A DNA stretch of 63,390 bases from Sporomusaceae bacterium (GTDB lineage: Bacteria; Bacillota; Negativicutes; Acidaminococcales; JAJUGR01): contig JAJUGR010000012.1 of NCBI GenBank assembly GCA_029265905.1, positions 1 to 63,390 on the forward strand, written 5' to 3'. Position 1 is the first letter of the stretch; each line of letters opens with the position of its first letter. Below the pieces are notes generated by a model. That model searched no databases, was not told where the DNA came from, and saw only the letters and a program-made list of their open reading frames with translations. The position numbers were made by a program, and so were the translations under genes. Shown piece by piece: positions 42,241 through 50,083 of this stretch.

Positions 42241-42647
42241 TGGGCAACCCCAAAGTCGCTTTTGTGTGCATTCACAATTCGTGCCGTTCGCAGATGGCGG
42301 AGGCGATTGCCAAAGTGCTTGCGGCCGATGTTTTTGAAGCTTACTCGGCCGGAACAGAAACTAAGCCGCAGATCAACCAGGACGCCGTGGCTGTTATCAA
42401 GGAATTGTATGGCGTCGATATGAATGAAACGCAGCGCTCGAAGTTGCTGCACGAACTGCCGGCGATAGACATTCTGGTTACGATGGGCTGCGGCGTGTCA
42501 TGCCCATATCTGCCCTGCCGGCATCGGGAGGACTGGGGCCTGGAAGATCCGACCGGGAAAGACAAGGCGGCGTTTTTGCGGACGGCCGCGATCATTCGGG
42601 AGAAGGTTTTGGATTTGAAGAATAGAATTGAAAACGGATTGCTGTAA
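42240..42647 (+). CDS. arsC: Arsenate reductase, low-molecular-weight phosphatase type
   Basis: 135 residues of the LMW protein-tyrosine-phosphatase fold. The phosphate loop CIHNSCRSQMAEA starts at about residue 10. Further cysteines lie in MGCGVSCPYLPC near residues 81-92, the redox pair used to pass electrons to thioredoxin. The C-terminal general-acid aspartate is in DWGLEDPTGKD. It reduces arsenate to arsenite for export by ACR3. A long hairpin follows the gene. Confidence 0.92.
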   Translation: MGNPKVAFVCIHNSCRSQMAEAIAKVLAADVFEAYSAGTETKPQINQDAVAVIKELYGVDMNETQRSKLLHELPAIDILVTMGCGVSCPYLPCRHREDWGLEDPTGKDKAAFLRTAAIIREKVLDLKNRIENGLL

Positions 42648-42652
42648 GAGCG

Positions 42653-42683
42653 GAAGCCTTGGGAGAAATGCTCTCAAGGCTTC
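42653..42683 (+). terminator. Hairpin after arsC (probable terminator)
   Basis: GAAGCCTTGGGAG (42653-42665), AAATG, CTCTCAAGGCTTC (42671-42683). The stem is 13 pairs with one G-T, but only a weak T tract follows (TGTTCTC). Confidence 0.6.
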
Positions 42684-42808
42684 TGTTCTCTGGCAAGGGA
42701 GGACATATGATCGTGAAGTCAATTCGTCATCCAGCTCAGTCGTACGCATCATGTAGCGAAATTCCATATTCTACCGAATTGTTTTTACACACAATATTGG
42801 ACTTGACT

Positions 42809-42846
42809 GCGAAACGGCATGTTGTGCGATGCCGTTTCGCTTTTTT
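42809..42846 (+). terminator. Strong rho-independent terminator
   Basis: GCGAAACGGCAT (42809-42820), loop GTTGTGCG, ATGCCGTTTCGC (42829-42840), then six T. Between 42684 and this point there is a ribosome site AAGGGAGG and an ATG at 42707 that opens a 62-codon frame, but that frame runs through the terminator, so it is not called as a gene. Confidence 0.88.
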
Positions 42847-42913
42847 ATTTCTCGAGCCCGCTGGCTACAGGATTGAACAATGTTTTCACGAATAATAAAA
42901 GAAAGAAGAGTCG

Positions 42914-44758
42914 TTGAATCTCGGGACAGGTGATAGGGGGGATACGGTTGTGATAGCGTCGCATGATCAGGGAAGCCGCCAGTCCGATCGCCCGGTCAGC
43001 AATACAAACCGGAATGGCTTATGGCATCAGACGTTAGTGGGGCAGGAAATACTGAACAAGAAATATTTTCACCGCCAGGAGGATTTTTCTAGCTTCGTTG
43101 CGCGCGTGTCCGGCATTTTCCAGGATGGGTCCCTGCGGTCAGCCATAGCCGAAGCGCTCGAGAACGCCGACTTTTTTCTCGGCGGACGAAGCCTGTATGG
43201 CGCCGGGTCGAAAGGACTATTTAAATCGACGATGTCAAACTGCTATATCCAGCCCTGTCCCGAAGACAACCTCGAGTCGATATACGACGTTGCCAAGCAG
43301 ACGGCGCGCATCTTCTCGCGCGGCGGCGGTTGCGGCGTCAACCTGTCCAAGTTGCGCCCCCGCGGCGCCAGGGTCAATAACGCAGCCGGCGCCTCGACCG
43401 GCGCCGTGTCGTTCATCACGCTGTTTGATGCCACCGGCAACATCATCGGCGCGCATGGCCGCCGGGCGGCGCTGCTTATCGGCCTCAACTGCGATCATCC
43501 CGACGTGGAAGAATTCATGGCGGCGAAGCAGAACAACACCTCGCTCCGCTCCGCCAACTTGTCGATCCTGTTTACCGACGCATTTATGCGAGCGGTCAAG
43601 GATGGCGAGGCGTTCACGCTTCGCTTTGATGTCGAGGCGACCGGCGAGCATATTGAAAAAGTGCTCGACGCCCGCGCGTTCTTTAGGCGATTCTGCCAGT
43701 CTAATTATGACTACGCGGAGCCGGGCGCGCTGTTTATCGACCGGATTCGCAGCTACAGCCTGCTGGCCGGCTATCCGGACGAACTTTATCACATCGATAT
43801 TGCCAACCCCTGCGCCGAGTATCACGGCGCTGCATACAACGCCTGCACACTGGGCAGCATCAACCTCTACAACTGCGTCAAAGCGCCGTTCACCCGGGAG
43901 GCTTGCCTTGACAGGGAAAGACTGAGGCGCATGGCGGACGTTGGCGTGCGCGCCTTGGACGAGGTGCTTGACTACGGCTATGACATGCAGCCGCTGCCGG
44001 AAAACAAGGCCGCCGTCAGAGACTGGCGGGCAATCGGCCTGGGGGTGTTCGGCCTGGCCGACATGCTGATTGCGCTTGGCTTGCGGTACGGCGAGCCCGC
44101 GTCGTTCACGCTGCTTGAAGACGCCCTGCGGCTGATCTTTTCGCAGGCGGTCAAGACCTCCGTTGAACTGGCCAAAACGAAGGGGCCGTTCGGCAAATAC
44201 GATGCGCAATACGTGCTCAGGTCGCCGCTGCTTAAGCTGCTTGACGACGAGACGGTCGAATCGGTCCGGAGACATGGCCTGCGCAACGGCTCTTTGCTGG
44301 CGATTGCCCCCACGGGCACCATCGCCACAATGGCCGGACTGAGCGGCGGGGCGGAGCCGCTGTTTCAAATCCGCTACCGGCGCACGACCCATGCGCTGAG
44401 CGAGCAAAAACAGTACTTTACTGTATACGGCAAAGCGGTTTACGATTTGCTCGTTCATAACGGCCTTGATCCAGATTCGATCAGCGACGCGGAAATTCAA
44501 GAGCGGTTTCCCTTTGTCGTGACTGCGCACGACATTGCGCCGGCGGACCGCATCCGGCTGCAAAGCACGCTGCAGCGCTACGTCGACAATGCGATCTCGT
44601 CCACCGTCAATTTGCGGCGCGATGCCACAGTCGACGATGTCTACGCCCTGTACATGCTGGCCTGGGAAGCCGGCTGCAAAGGCGTAACGATCTTCCGCAG
44701 CGGCTGCCGGCGCGAGGCAATACTGATGGCGGAATCAGGTGCAAAAGGCCGCCGTTGA
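42914..44758 (+). CDS. nrdJ: Adenosylcobalamin-dependent ribonucleotide reductase (class II)
   Basis: 614 residues from TTG 42914; GTG 42950, nine bases after GGGGGG, is a good alternative start, since homology begins near NGLWHQTLVGQEILNKKYF. Conserved SMSNCYI-type (TMSNCYIQP), FSRGGGCGVNLSKLRPRGA, NPCAEYHGAAYNACTLGSINLY and APTGTIATMAGLSGGAEPLF segments define a class II NrdJ that makes deoxynucleotides without oxygen dependence. The chain stops soon after GCKGVTIFR, so it is the short form. It stands alone, just after a strong terminator. No B12 riboswitch is visible in the short leader. Confidence 0.92.
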   Translation: MNLGTGDRGDTVVIASHDQGSRQSDRPVSNTNRNGLWHQTLVGQEILNKKYFHRQEDFSSFVARVSGIFQDGSLRSAIAEALENADFFLGGRSLYGAGSKGLFKSTMSNCYIQPCPEDNLESIYDVAKQTARIFSRGGGCGVNLSKLRPRGARVNNAAGASTGAVSFITLFDATGNIIGAHGRRAALLIGLNCDHPDVEEFMAAKQNNTSLRSANLSILFTDAFMRAVKDGEAFTLRFDVEATGEHIEKVLDARAFFRRFCQSNYDYAEPGALFIDRIRSYSLLAGYPDELYHIDIANPCAEYHGAAYNACTLGSINLYNCVKAPFTREACLDRERLRRMADVGVRALDEVLDYGYDMQPLPENKAAVRDWRAIGLGVFGLADMLIALGLRYGEPASFTLLEDALRLIFSQAVKTSVELAKTKGPFGKYDAQYVLRSPLLKLLDDETVESVRRHGLRNGSLLAIAPTGTIATMAGLSGGAEPLFQIRYRRTTHALSEQKQYFTVYGKAVYDLLVHNGLDPDSISDAEIQERFPFVVTAHDIAPADRIRLQSTLQRYVDNAISSTVNLRRDATVDDVYALYMLAWEAGCKGVTIFRSGCRREAILMAESGAKGRR

Positions 44759-44861
44759 TGCTAATGGGAAAAATGCACCGGCTACGCTAAACTGGACAGT
44801 TTTGAAAGCGAAATCTTCGGAACGGCCCAATTGGTTGTTTTTGCGTGAAGGAGGGGTGGGC

Positions 44862-46721
44862 ATGTGGCTGGGGAAAAAGGTCGGACGCGTGGCGAGCAAG
44901 AAAATGGTCTTGGACGGCGGCGGGCTTATTGCTTTTCTGCTGCTGGCCGCTTGGGCGATTCAGGGATTGCTGTTGGGGTCGACGCAGGTTGCGCAGCCAT
45001 TGCCGCTTCCTGAGCTCCGCCAAGGCGATCATAAGGCTTTGGAGCAATACGCTTCTGAATTGATACTAGATGAGATGGACCGCAACAATATTGTTGGCCT
45101 TAGCGCCGCGATCATAGTTGGTGACCGCATTGCGTGGTCTAAAGGATATGGGTATGCGGATCGGGAAAATAAGAAGCTTGCAACGCCGGAGACGGTTTAT
45201 CGTGTTGGCTCGATCTCCAAGATCCCTAACGCGATTGCAGTTTTGAAATTCAAAGCGGATGGAAAGGTGGCGCTTGACGCACCGATCAAGCAGTATATTC
45301 CCGAACTGAAGGTAAAGTCGCGCTTTGCGACAGAGCCGGCCTTTACTCCGCGGCAACTGCTGACCCATCATTCCGGATTGCCGAGTGATATCGTCAAAGG
45401 GATGTGGGGAGAGCAGCCCGCACCTTTTCAGAGCGTGGTACCTTTGCTGGCTGAAGAATATCTTTCCTATCCGCCGGGGACGATTCATGCGTACAGTGAT
45501 CTAGGCGCGGGTTTATTGGGGGTCATGCTGGAACGCGTCAGCGGCAGGGAATACGAGGCTGTCATGCAAAAATCGGTATTGCAGCCGTTGGAAATGGCGA
45601 GTTCATCCTACTCTCTTCAGCCGCATATTGCGCAACAGTTGTCCCAGGGCTATAACAAAAAGGGGCAGCTGGAACGGGATGTTGCGGTGCGGGATGTGCC
45701 AGCCGGGAATTTTTATACCAGTGTGAATGATTTTGGCAAGATGATGATCATGCTGCTAAATGACGGCGCCTACGGTGGCACGGAGGTCTTGCCGTCGGCT
45801 TTGGTAAGGGAAATGTTTACGGCCCAAAATGATGCGGTGCCTTTAGATGGAAACTTCAAGATCGGTTACGAGTTTTTCCTTAAAAATCCTTCGATGGCGT
45901 ATGCTGGCGACGATTTTCGGCACAGCGGGCACATGTATTTGTTTCATGGGACTGTCATGGGGGTTAAAAAGGAAAAAATTGCGGTTGTGGTGTTAGCCAA
46001 TTCAGCGGGCGCGTCGGAACGGGTGAACGTCATCGCCGAGCAATTGCTCAAAGGGGCGATCGCGGTCAATCGCGGCCTCTTGCCGCCCGCGTCAAAACCG
46101 GCGTATGAAGTTGCTGCTCTGCCGCCTGGCTTGCCGGAACCGGCCAGTTATGCCGGCAACTACGGAACGATTATCGGGCTTTTGGAAGTGCATGAGCCTC
46201 GGAAGGGCTCATATGTGGCCAAACTGCAAGGCAAGAAAGTCAAGCTGGTTCCGGATAAAGGGGGGTGGCTTCGACCGGAGTACCGGCTTTGGGGGATATT
46301 GCCGCTCTCTTCTCCGAAGTTGAAAGAGACGCGCATTGCCTTTCGGACCGTGCAGGGGGAGGACGTTGTATTTGTCCAGCTTGGGAAAGACGTAGCCGCA
46401 GTCGGCAAACGTATTGCCGATTATAAGTTGCCTGAGGCTTGGCGCAACCGACAGGGTATTTATCGCACCAATGATGAAGAAAACCGACTGCTGGAACTGG
46501 ATTATCTGGAATTGAAGGTCAACAAACAAGGCTTTCTGATGATCAGTCTGAAAACCGATACGAAGGAGGCTCAGTTGGGGGAACTGGTGTTGTTTCCGGT
46601 TTCGGATCGGGAGGCCGTGCTTTATGCGTTAGGTTGGCGGATGATGGAAACGATCTCGTTTCGGCAGGAGGCTGATGGTGAAAAACTGATTTTTTCCGGG
46701 ATCAGCTTCAAGAAGCAGTAA
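44862..46721 (+). CDS. Membrane-anchored serine hydrolase (class C beta-lactamase/PBP fold)
   Basis: 619 residues. An N-terminal anchor (about 22-40, LIAFLLLAAWAIQGLLLG) precedes a penicillin-binding-type domain: the nucleophile motif S-I-S-K near residue 117, YSD in HAYSDLGAGLLG, and the third motif region HSGHMYLFHG. The last 190 residues form two beta-rich lipocalin-like repeats (SYAGNYGTI..., RQGIYRTNDEEN...). It probably acts on D-amino-acid esters, peptides or other esters outside the cell. Resistance to beta-lactams cannot be claimed. ATG 44862 follows AAGGAGGGG; the in-frame stretch upstream lacks any such site. Confidence 0.88.
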   Translation: MWLGKKVGRVASKKMVLDGGGLIAFLLLAAWAIQGLLLGSTQVAQPLPLPELRQGDHKALEQYASELILDEMDRNNIVGLSAAIIVGDRIAWSKGYGYADRENKKLATPETVYRVGSISKIPNAIAVLKFKADGKVALDAPIKQYIPELKVKSRFATEPAFTPRQLLTHHSGLPSDIVKGMWGEQPAPFQSVVPLLAEEYLSYPPGTIHAYSDLGAGLLGVMLERVSGREYEAVMQKSVLQPLEMASSSYSLQPHIAQQLSQGYNKKGQLERDVAVRDVPAGNFYTSVNDFGKMMIMLLNDGAYGGTEVLPSALVREMFTAQNDAVPLDGNFKIGYEFFLKNPSMAYAGDDFRHSGHMYLFHGTVMGVKKEKIAVVVLANSAGASERVNVIAEQLLKGAIAVNRGLLPPASKPAYEVAALPPGLPEPASYAGNYGTIIGLLEVHEPRKGSYVAKLQGKKVKLVPDKGGWLRPEYRLWGILPLSSPKLKETRIAFRTVQGEDVVFVQLGKDVAAVGKRIADYKLPEAWRNRQGIYRTNDEENRLLELDYLELKVNKQGFLMISLKTDTKEAQLGELVLFPVSDREAVLYALGWRMMETISFRQEADGEKLIFSGISFKKQ

Positions 46722-46859
46722 TTGAGAAGTCAGTGCTAATTCGCTTGTCGGCAGTTGGCTGTATTGCGGCAGGATTATTCCCGGCGAGGGCGAAAGGACT
46801 CAATAAGCCGCAGGGCGTTTGCATGTGCGCGAGATCACAACTGTAAGGGAGTGAAGGTA

Positions 46860-47078
46860 ATGGCTGCAAATTTGCCTTTCAAGATCGGGGACACTGTTTA
46901 TGACCGCGATAATAAAAAAGGGACGGTTATTGATTTTCGGCAAGTGGATGTTTCTGACCCGAGCAACGGCGTGTTTTCGTATCGGGTGTCCTGGGAGGCC
47001 GGCGGGATAGAATGGATGGCGGAGGACGCTATTCACAAAGAAGGGTTTTTCCACGCCTTGCTGCACAAACTCAAATAA
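46860..47078 (+). CDS. Small conserved-looking protein, unknown function
   Basis: 72 residues, mixed charge, no signal or membrane segment. It begins FKIGDTVYDRDNKKGTVIDF and continues with YRVSWEAGGIEWMAEDAIHKEGFF, which looks like a small SH3-like or KOW-type beta barrel. ATG 46860 follows GGGAGTGAAGG. It sits alone between the serine hydrolase and the defence operon, and an inverted repeat follows it. Function is unknown. Confidence 0.6.
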   Translation: MAANLPFKIGDTVYDRDNKKGTVIDFRQVDVSDPSNGVFSYRVSWEAGGIEWMAEDAIHKEGFFHALLHKLK

Positions 47079-47160
47079 GGCGGCTAGCGCGGGCGTGTCG
47101 CGTGAAAAAGGCACAAGTTTAAGCGGCGTTAACCTCGCATGGTAATAGCTTGCATGCAAC

Positions 47161-47214
47161 ATGAACAAACCGGCACCTGCGATTGCATACGATAGCGGAT
47201 GCCGGTTTGTTCAT
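47161..47214. repeat. Long inverted repeat before the Wadjet operon
   Basis: ATGAACAAACCGGCA (47161-47175) is the exact complement of TGCCGGTTTGTTCAT (47200-47214), a 15-base stem with 24 bases inside. No T-run follows on the plus strand. It may be a terminator, a small mobile-element scar or a recombination site. The rest of 47079-47373 has no gene. Confidence 0.65.
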
Positions 47215-47274
47215 TCAGCAAAGTGTTCGATTTGCCCTTGCAATTTAGGGCTAAATGATTTTGATGAAATGTCG

Positions 47275-47280
47275 TATAAT
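47275..47280 (+). promoter_or_regulatory. Probable -10 element of the Wadjet operon
   Basis: TATAAT (47275-47280) lies 94 bases before the jetA ATG. The -35 region (CTAAAT/TAAATG near 47251-47257) is poor, so an activator or weak expression is possible. Confidence 0.4.
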
Positions 47281-47373
47281 TAGGAAATGTGGGATATGTT
47301 TAAGCGCGGCTGAAACGATAGTGAGGAACGTTTCTGCAAGCGGATAAATGAAATTCAGACAAGGGGACGTAAA

Positions 47374-48849
47374 ATGTTGGATGCGAGAGATTTGCGGCCG
47401 ATTACCGAGGTTAGCTATTTGACAACGGAAAACGCTTGGCGCTACCGGGCGATCCTGCGCTATTTTTACACCCAGCACGAGAGGTTGCGGCATTATCTTT
47501 ATCCGGAAGAAATTTTTAGCCACTTGAAGCAAAACCCGTATTTTGCGCAATACCAGGAGGAACAGCTGCAGGCGGACTTGAAGCAGCTGAGCGAGTGGAA
47601 GAACCTTATCCCCCGCCAGGAAACAGGCAGAGTGGCGACGATCGAGGATTTTAAGAAAAAGAAGTTCCGCTACCAGTGTACGCCGTATACGGTCGAAATC
47701 GAGCGGATGGTGGAACGACTCGGCGATCTGGGGCAGTCTTTTGGCGGCTCGCTAGAAGCGACGCTGTTCGACCGGCTGCTTGGCGCCTTGCAAAAATTTG
47801 CGGCTGAACTGGACGGAAAGGACAACGCCCAGTTGAACCAGGCCTGGGAGGATGTCTACGGCTATTTTCGCAAAATCGTCGAAAATGCCTCTGACTATAT
47901 TGCCTACCTAAAAAGTGAAAAAGTTGAAGAGCGGATGATGAGCGAGGCATTCCTGGCGTATAAGGAAGCGTTTGCCGACTATATCCGGCGGTTCATTCTT
48001 GATTTGCAAAAGACGTCTTACAACATCGAGCTGGTGCTGCAGCAAGTGAGCCCGGCGAGTTTCCAAGCTGCGGCCGGCCGCCTGGCCGATTACCAGCTCA
48101 GCATTCCGCGGATGGACGAGCGGCTGGATCATAGCAACTTGTCGGGCAAGTACCTGGATCAATGGACGAGCCTTCGTGAATGGTTTTTGGGCTCGGTCGG
48201 ACGGGAAAGCGAGCTGGTATCGCTGGAGCGGGAAACGACGGAAACGATCCGCCGCATTACCCGGTTTGCCCAGCGGCTGGGAGAAAAGCGCCAGGTGATG
48301 AGAAGCCGGCGCCGTGATTATTTGTATCTTGCCGATTGGTTCGGCCGGCTGGAATCAATTGACGAAGCGCATCAATTGGCGGCGGTGCTGTTTGGCGCCT
48401 CCGGCGTCCGACATCTCTATGCGGAGACCGCTGCCAGCGATGATATGTATGCCTCGTTGTGGGAGGCGGAACCGACTGTCGTCACGGTGAAGCCCAGTGT
48501 TGTCGGGTACCGGGAGAAGACCCGCCCGGGGGCGATCGTTGATCTGTCGGTTCAGCAGGCGGCGACTCGGGCTGAATATTTCAAGGCTCGCGCCTTGGAG
48601 GAAACGATATTGGCTGGCTTGGTGGCGGATAACCGGATTGTTGTTTCTCAGCTTGACAGCCAACCGCCTTTTGTCCGCAAGACGCTGTTAAATTGGATTG
48701 GACGCTGCATGGCAAATGCTGAGCGGATCACGAAAACGGAAGCTGGGCGCAAGGTCCGGCTGATCACCGTAAGTGACCGCCAAATAACGCTGGACTGCAT
48801 GGATGGCCGGATCACGATGCCTGATTTTGCCTTTGAGTTTTTGACATGA
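47374..48849 (+). CDS. jetA: Wadjet defence protein JetA (TIGR02677 family)
   Basis: 491 residues. JetA is the kleisin-like (MukF-like) subunit of the Wadjet complex, a structural-maintenance-of-chromosomes system that cuts foreign circular plasmids. The N-terminal region (EVSYLTTENAWRYRAILRYFYTQHERLRHYLYPEEIF) is the family's winged-helix start. The middle is helical, and the C-terminal segment AERITKTEAGRKVRLI is typical. ATG 47374 is preceded by AAGGGGACG. First gene of jetABCD, 19 bases before jetB. Confidence 0.93.
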   Translation: MLDARDLRPITEVSYLTTENAWRYRAILRYFYTQHERLRHYLYPEEIFSHLKQNPYFAQYQEEQLQADLKQLSEWKNLIPRQETGRVATIEDFKKKKFRYQCTPYTVEIERMVERLGDLGQSFGGSLEATLFDRLLGALQKFAAELDGKDNAQLNQAWEDVYGYFRKIVENASDYIAYLKSEKVEERMMSEAFLAYKEAFADYIRRFILDLQKTSYNIELVLQQVSPASFQAAAGRLADYQLSIPRMDERLDHSNLSGKYLDQWTSLREWFLGSVGRESELVSLERETTETIRRITRFAQRLGEKRQVMRSRRRDYLYLADWFGRLESIDEAHQLAAVLFGASGVRHLYAETAASDDMYASLWEAEPTVVTVKPSVVGYREKTRPGAIVDLSVQQAATRAEYFKARALEETILAGLVADNRIVVSQLDSQPPFVRKTLLNWIGRCMANAERITKTEAGRKVRLITVSDRQITLDCMDGRITMPDFAFEFLT

Positions 48850-48868
48850 TGGGTGCGGAGGATAAAAC

Positions 48869-50083
48869 ATGGCCAGTTTAATCGAAAAATTTGAAGATGA
48901 CGATCGCGAGGCCGCCTGTCAGCTGCTGGAAAATTTTTGGGTGTTGCGCGACCGTCAGCCAGAAATCTACCAACTGATTCGAGAGCGGGAACAAAAGCTG
49001 CGCAACTACTTTTCCGACAAGTGCGGCTTTCAGCTGCTTGTTAACCGGCAATTTATCAAGCTGGAGAAGATACCGGACAGGCCGCAAAGCTGGATGGGCG
49101 TGGCGTCGTTTCAACAGTGCCGCGACTACAGCCTGCTTTGCTGTCTGTTGGCTTTTTTAGAGGAGAAGAGCGTTGACGACCAGTTTTTGCTCAGCGAGCT
49201 GTGCGAGACGCTGTTAACCCTGTACCCGCCGGATCGGGAAACGGGTGAACCGATCATTAGCTGGGAAAGCTATGAATGGAGAAAGTCGCTCGTGCGGGTG
49301 CTGACGGCGGCGGTTGATTATGGCGTCGTGGTCAATGTGGATGGCGATATTGCCGGGTTCACCGGCAGCGCTGCAAGTGAAGCGCTGTTTGAGGTGCCAA
49401 TTATGGCACGGTATTTTCTGCGGTCGTACCCAAAAGATTTTCACCAATACGACAGTCTGGACGCCCTGATCGGCGCCGGCGGGCCGATGGAAGATGAATT
49501 GACGGGACGAATCCGAAAACAGCGGGTGTACAAGCAGTTGCTTCTGACGCCGGGCTTTGCGCGGCATGAGGCCAAAGAGGAGGATTTTCTCTACCTTCGG
49601 AATATGCGCAATCGGCTGCGGGAAGATATTGAGGACCACACCGGGCTTCGATTCGAACTGTACAAAGATGATGCACTGCTGACAGTGCCGGCTGAAAAAC
49701 GCTTTCAGATGACGACTTTTCCGGATCGGAGCGGGGCGAGCGCCGTAATGCTGCACTTTGCCGTTACCGTTCGCGAGCATGTCCGGTCTTTGGAAAAGAT
49801 GCCTAGTGAGCAGGGGCTGGCGCTGACCCCGATCGAATTTGACCGGCTCTTGGACGTTTGCCGGCAGTCATACGCTGCGGGCTGGACGAAAGAATACAGG
49901 GAAATGAGCCAGGGCAAGCTGGCTCAGGCGTTGATCCGCCAGTTGGCTGACTGGAAGATGGCCAGGCGGGACTTAGAGCTTGATCTGATCGTGATCAGCC
50001 CGCTGTTGGTGCGGACAGTCGGCGTTTATCCGGGCGACTACGGGCAATCCAAGGTGAGGGAGACAATGGCGAATGAGCGATAA
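48869..50083 (+). CDS. jetB: Wadjet defence protein JetB (TIGR02678 family)
   Basis: 404 residues. JetB is the MukE/KITE-like accessory subunit that bridges JetA and the JetC motor heads. Family-like segments: LLENFWVLRDRQPEIYQLIREREQKLRNYFSDKCGFQLLVNRQFIKLEKIP near the start, and ILTAAVDYG- and EWRKSLVRVLTAAVDYGVVVNVDGD-type sequence in the middle. It overlaps jetC by 11 bases. The start at ATG 48869 has a modest site (GGAGGATAAAAC). Confidence 0.93.
   Translation: MASLIEKFEDDDREAACQLLENFWVLRDRQPEIYQLIREREQKLRNYFSDKCGFQLLVNRQFIKLEKIPDRPQSWMGVASFQQCRDYSLLCCLLAFLEEKSVDDQFLLSELCETLLTLYPPDRETGEPIISWESYEWRKSLVRVLTAAVDYGVVVNVDGDIAGFTGSAASEALFEVPIMARYFLRSYPKDFHQYDSLDALIGAGGPMEDELTGRIRKQRVYKQLLLTPGFARHEAKEEDFLYLRNMRNRLREDIEDHTGLRFELYKDDALLTVPAEKRFQMTTFPDRSGASAVMLHFAVTVREHVRSLEKMPSEQGLALTPIEFDRLLDVCRQSYAAGWTKEYREMSQGKLAQALIRQLADWKMARRDLELDLIVISPLLVRTVGVYPGDYGQSKVRETMANER

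Noticed and set aside
42707-42895. A 62-codon frame with a good ribosome site between arsC and nrdJ
   Set aside because: It reads straight through a strong terminator hairpin, so a full-length message is unlikely. Kept only as an observation about the gap.
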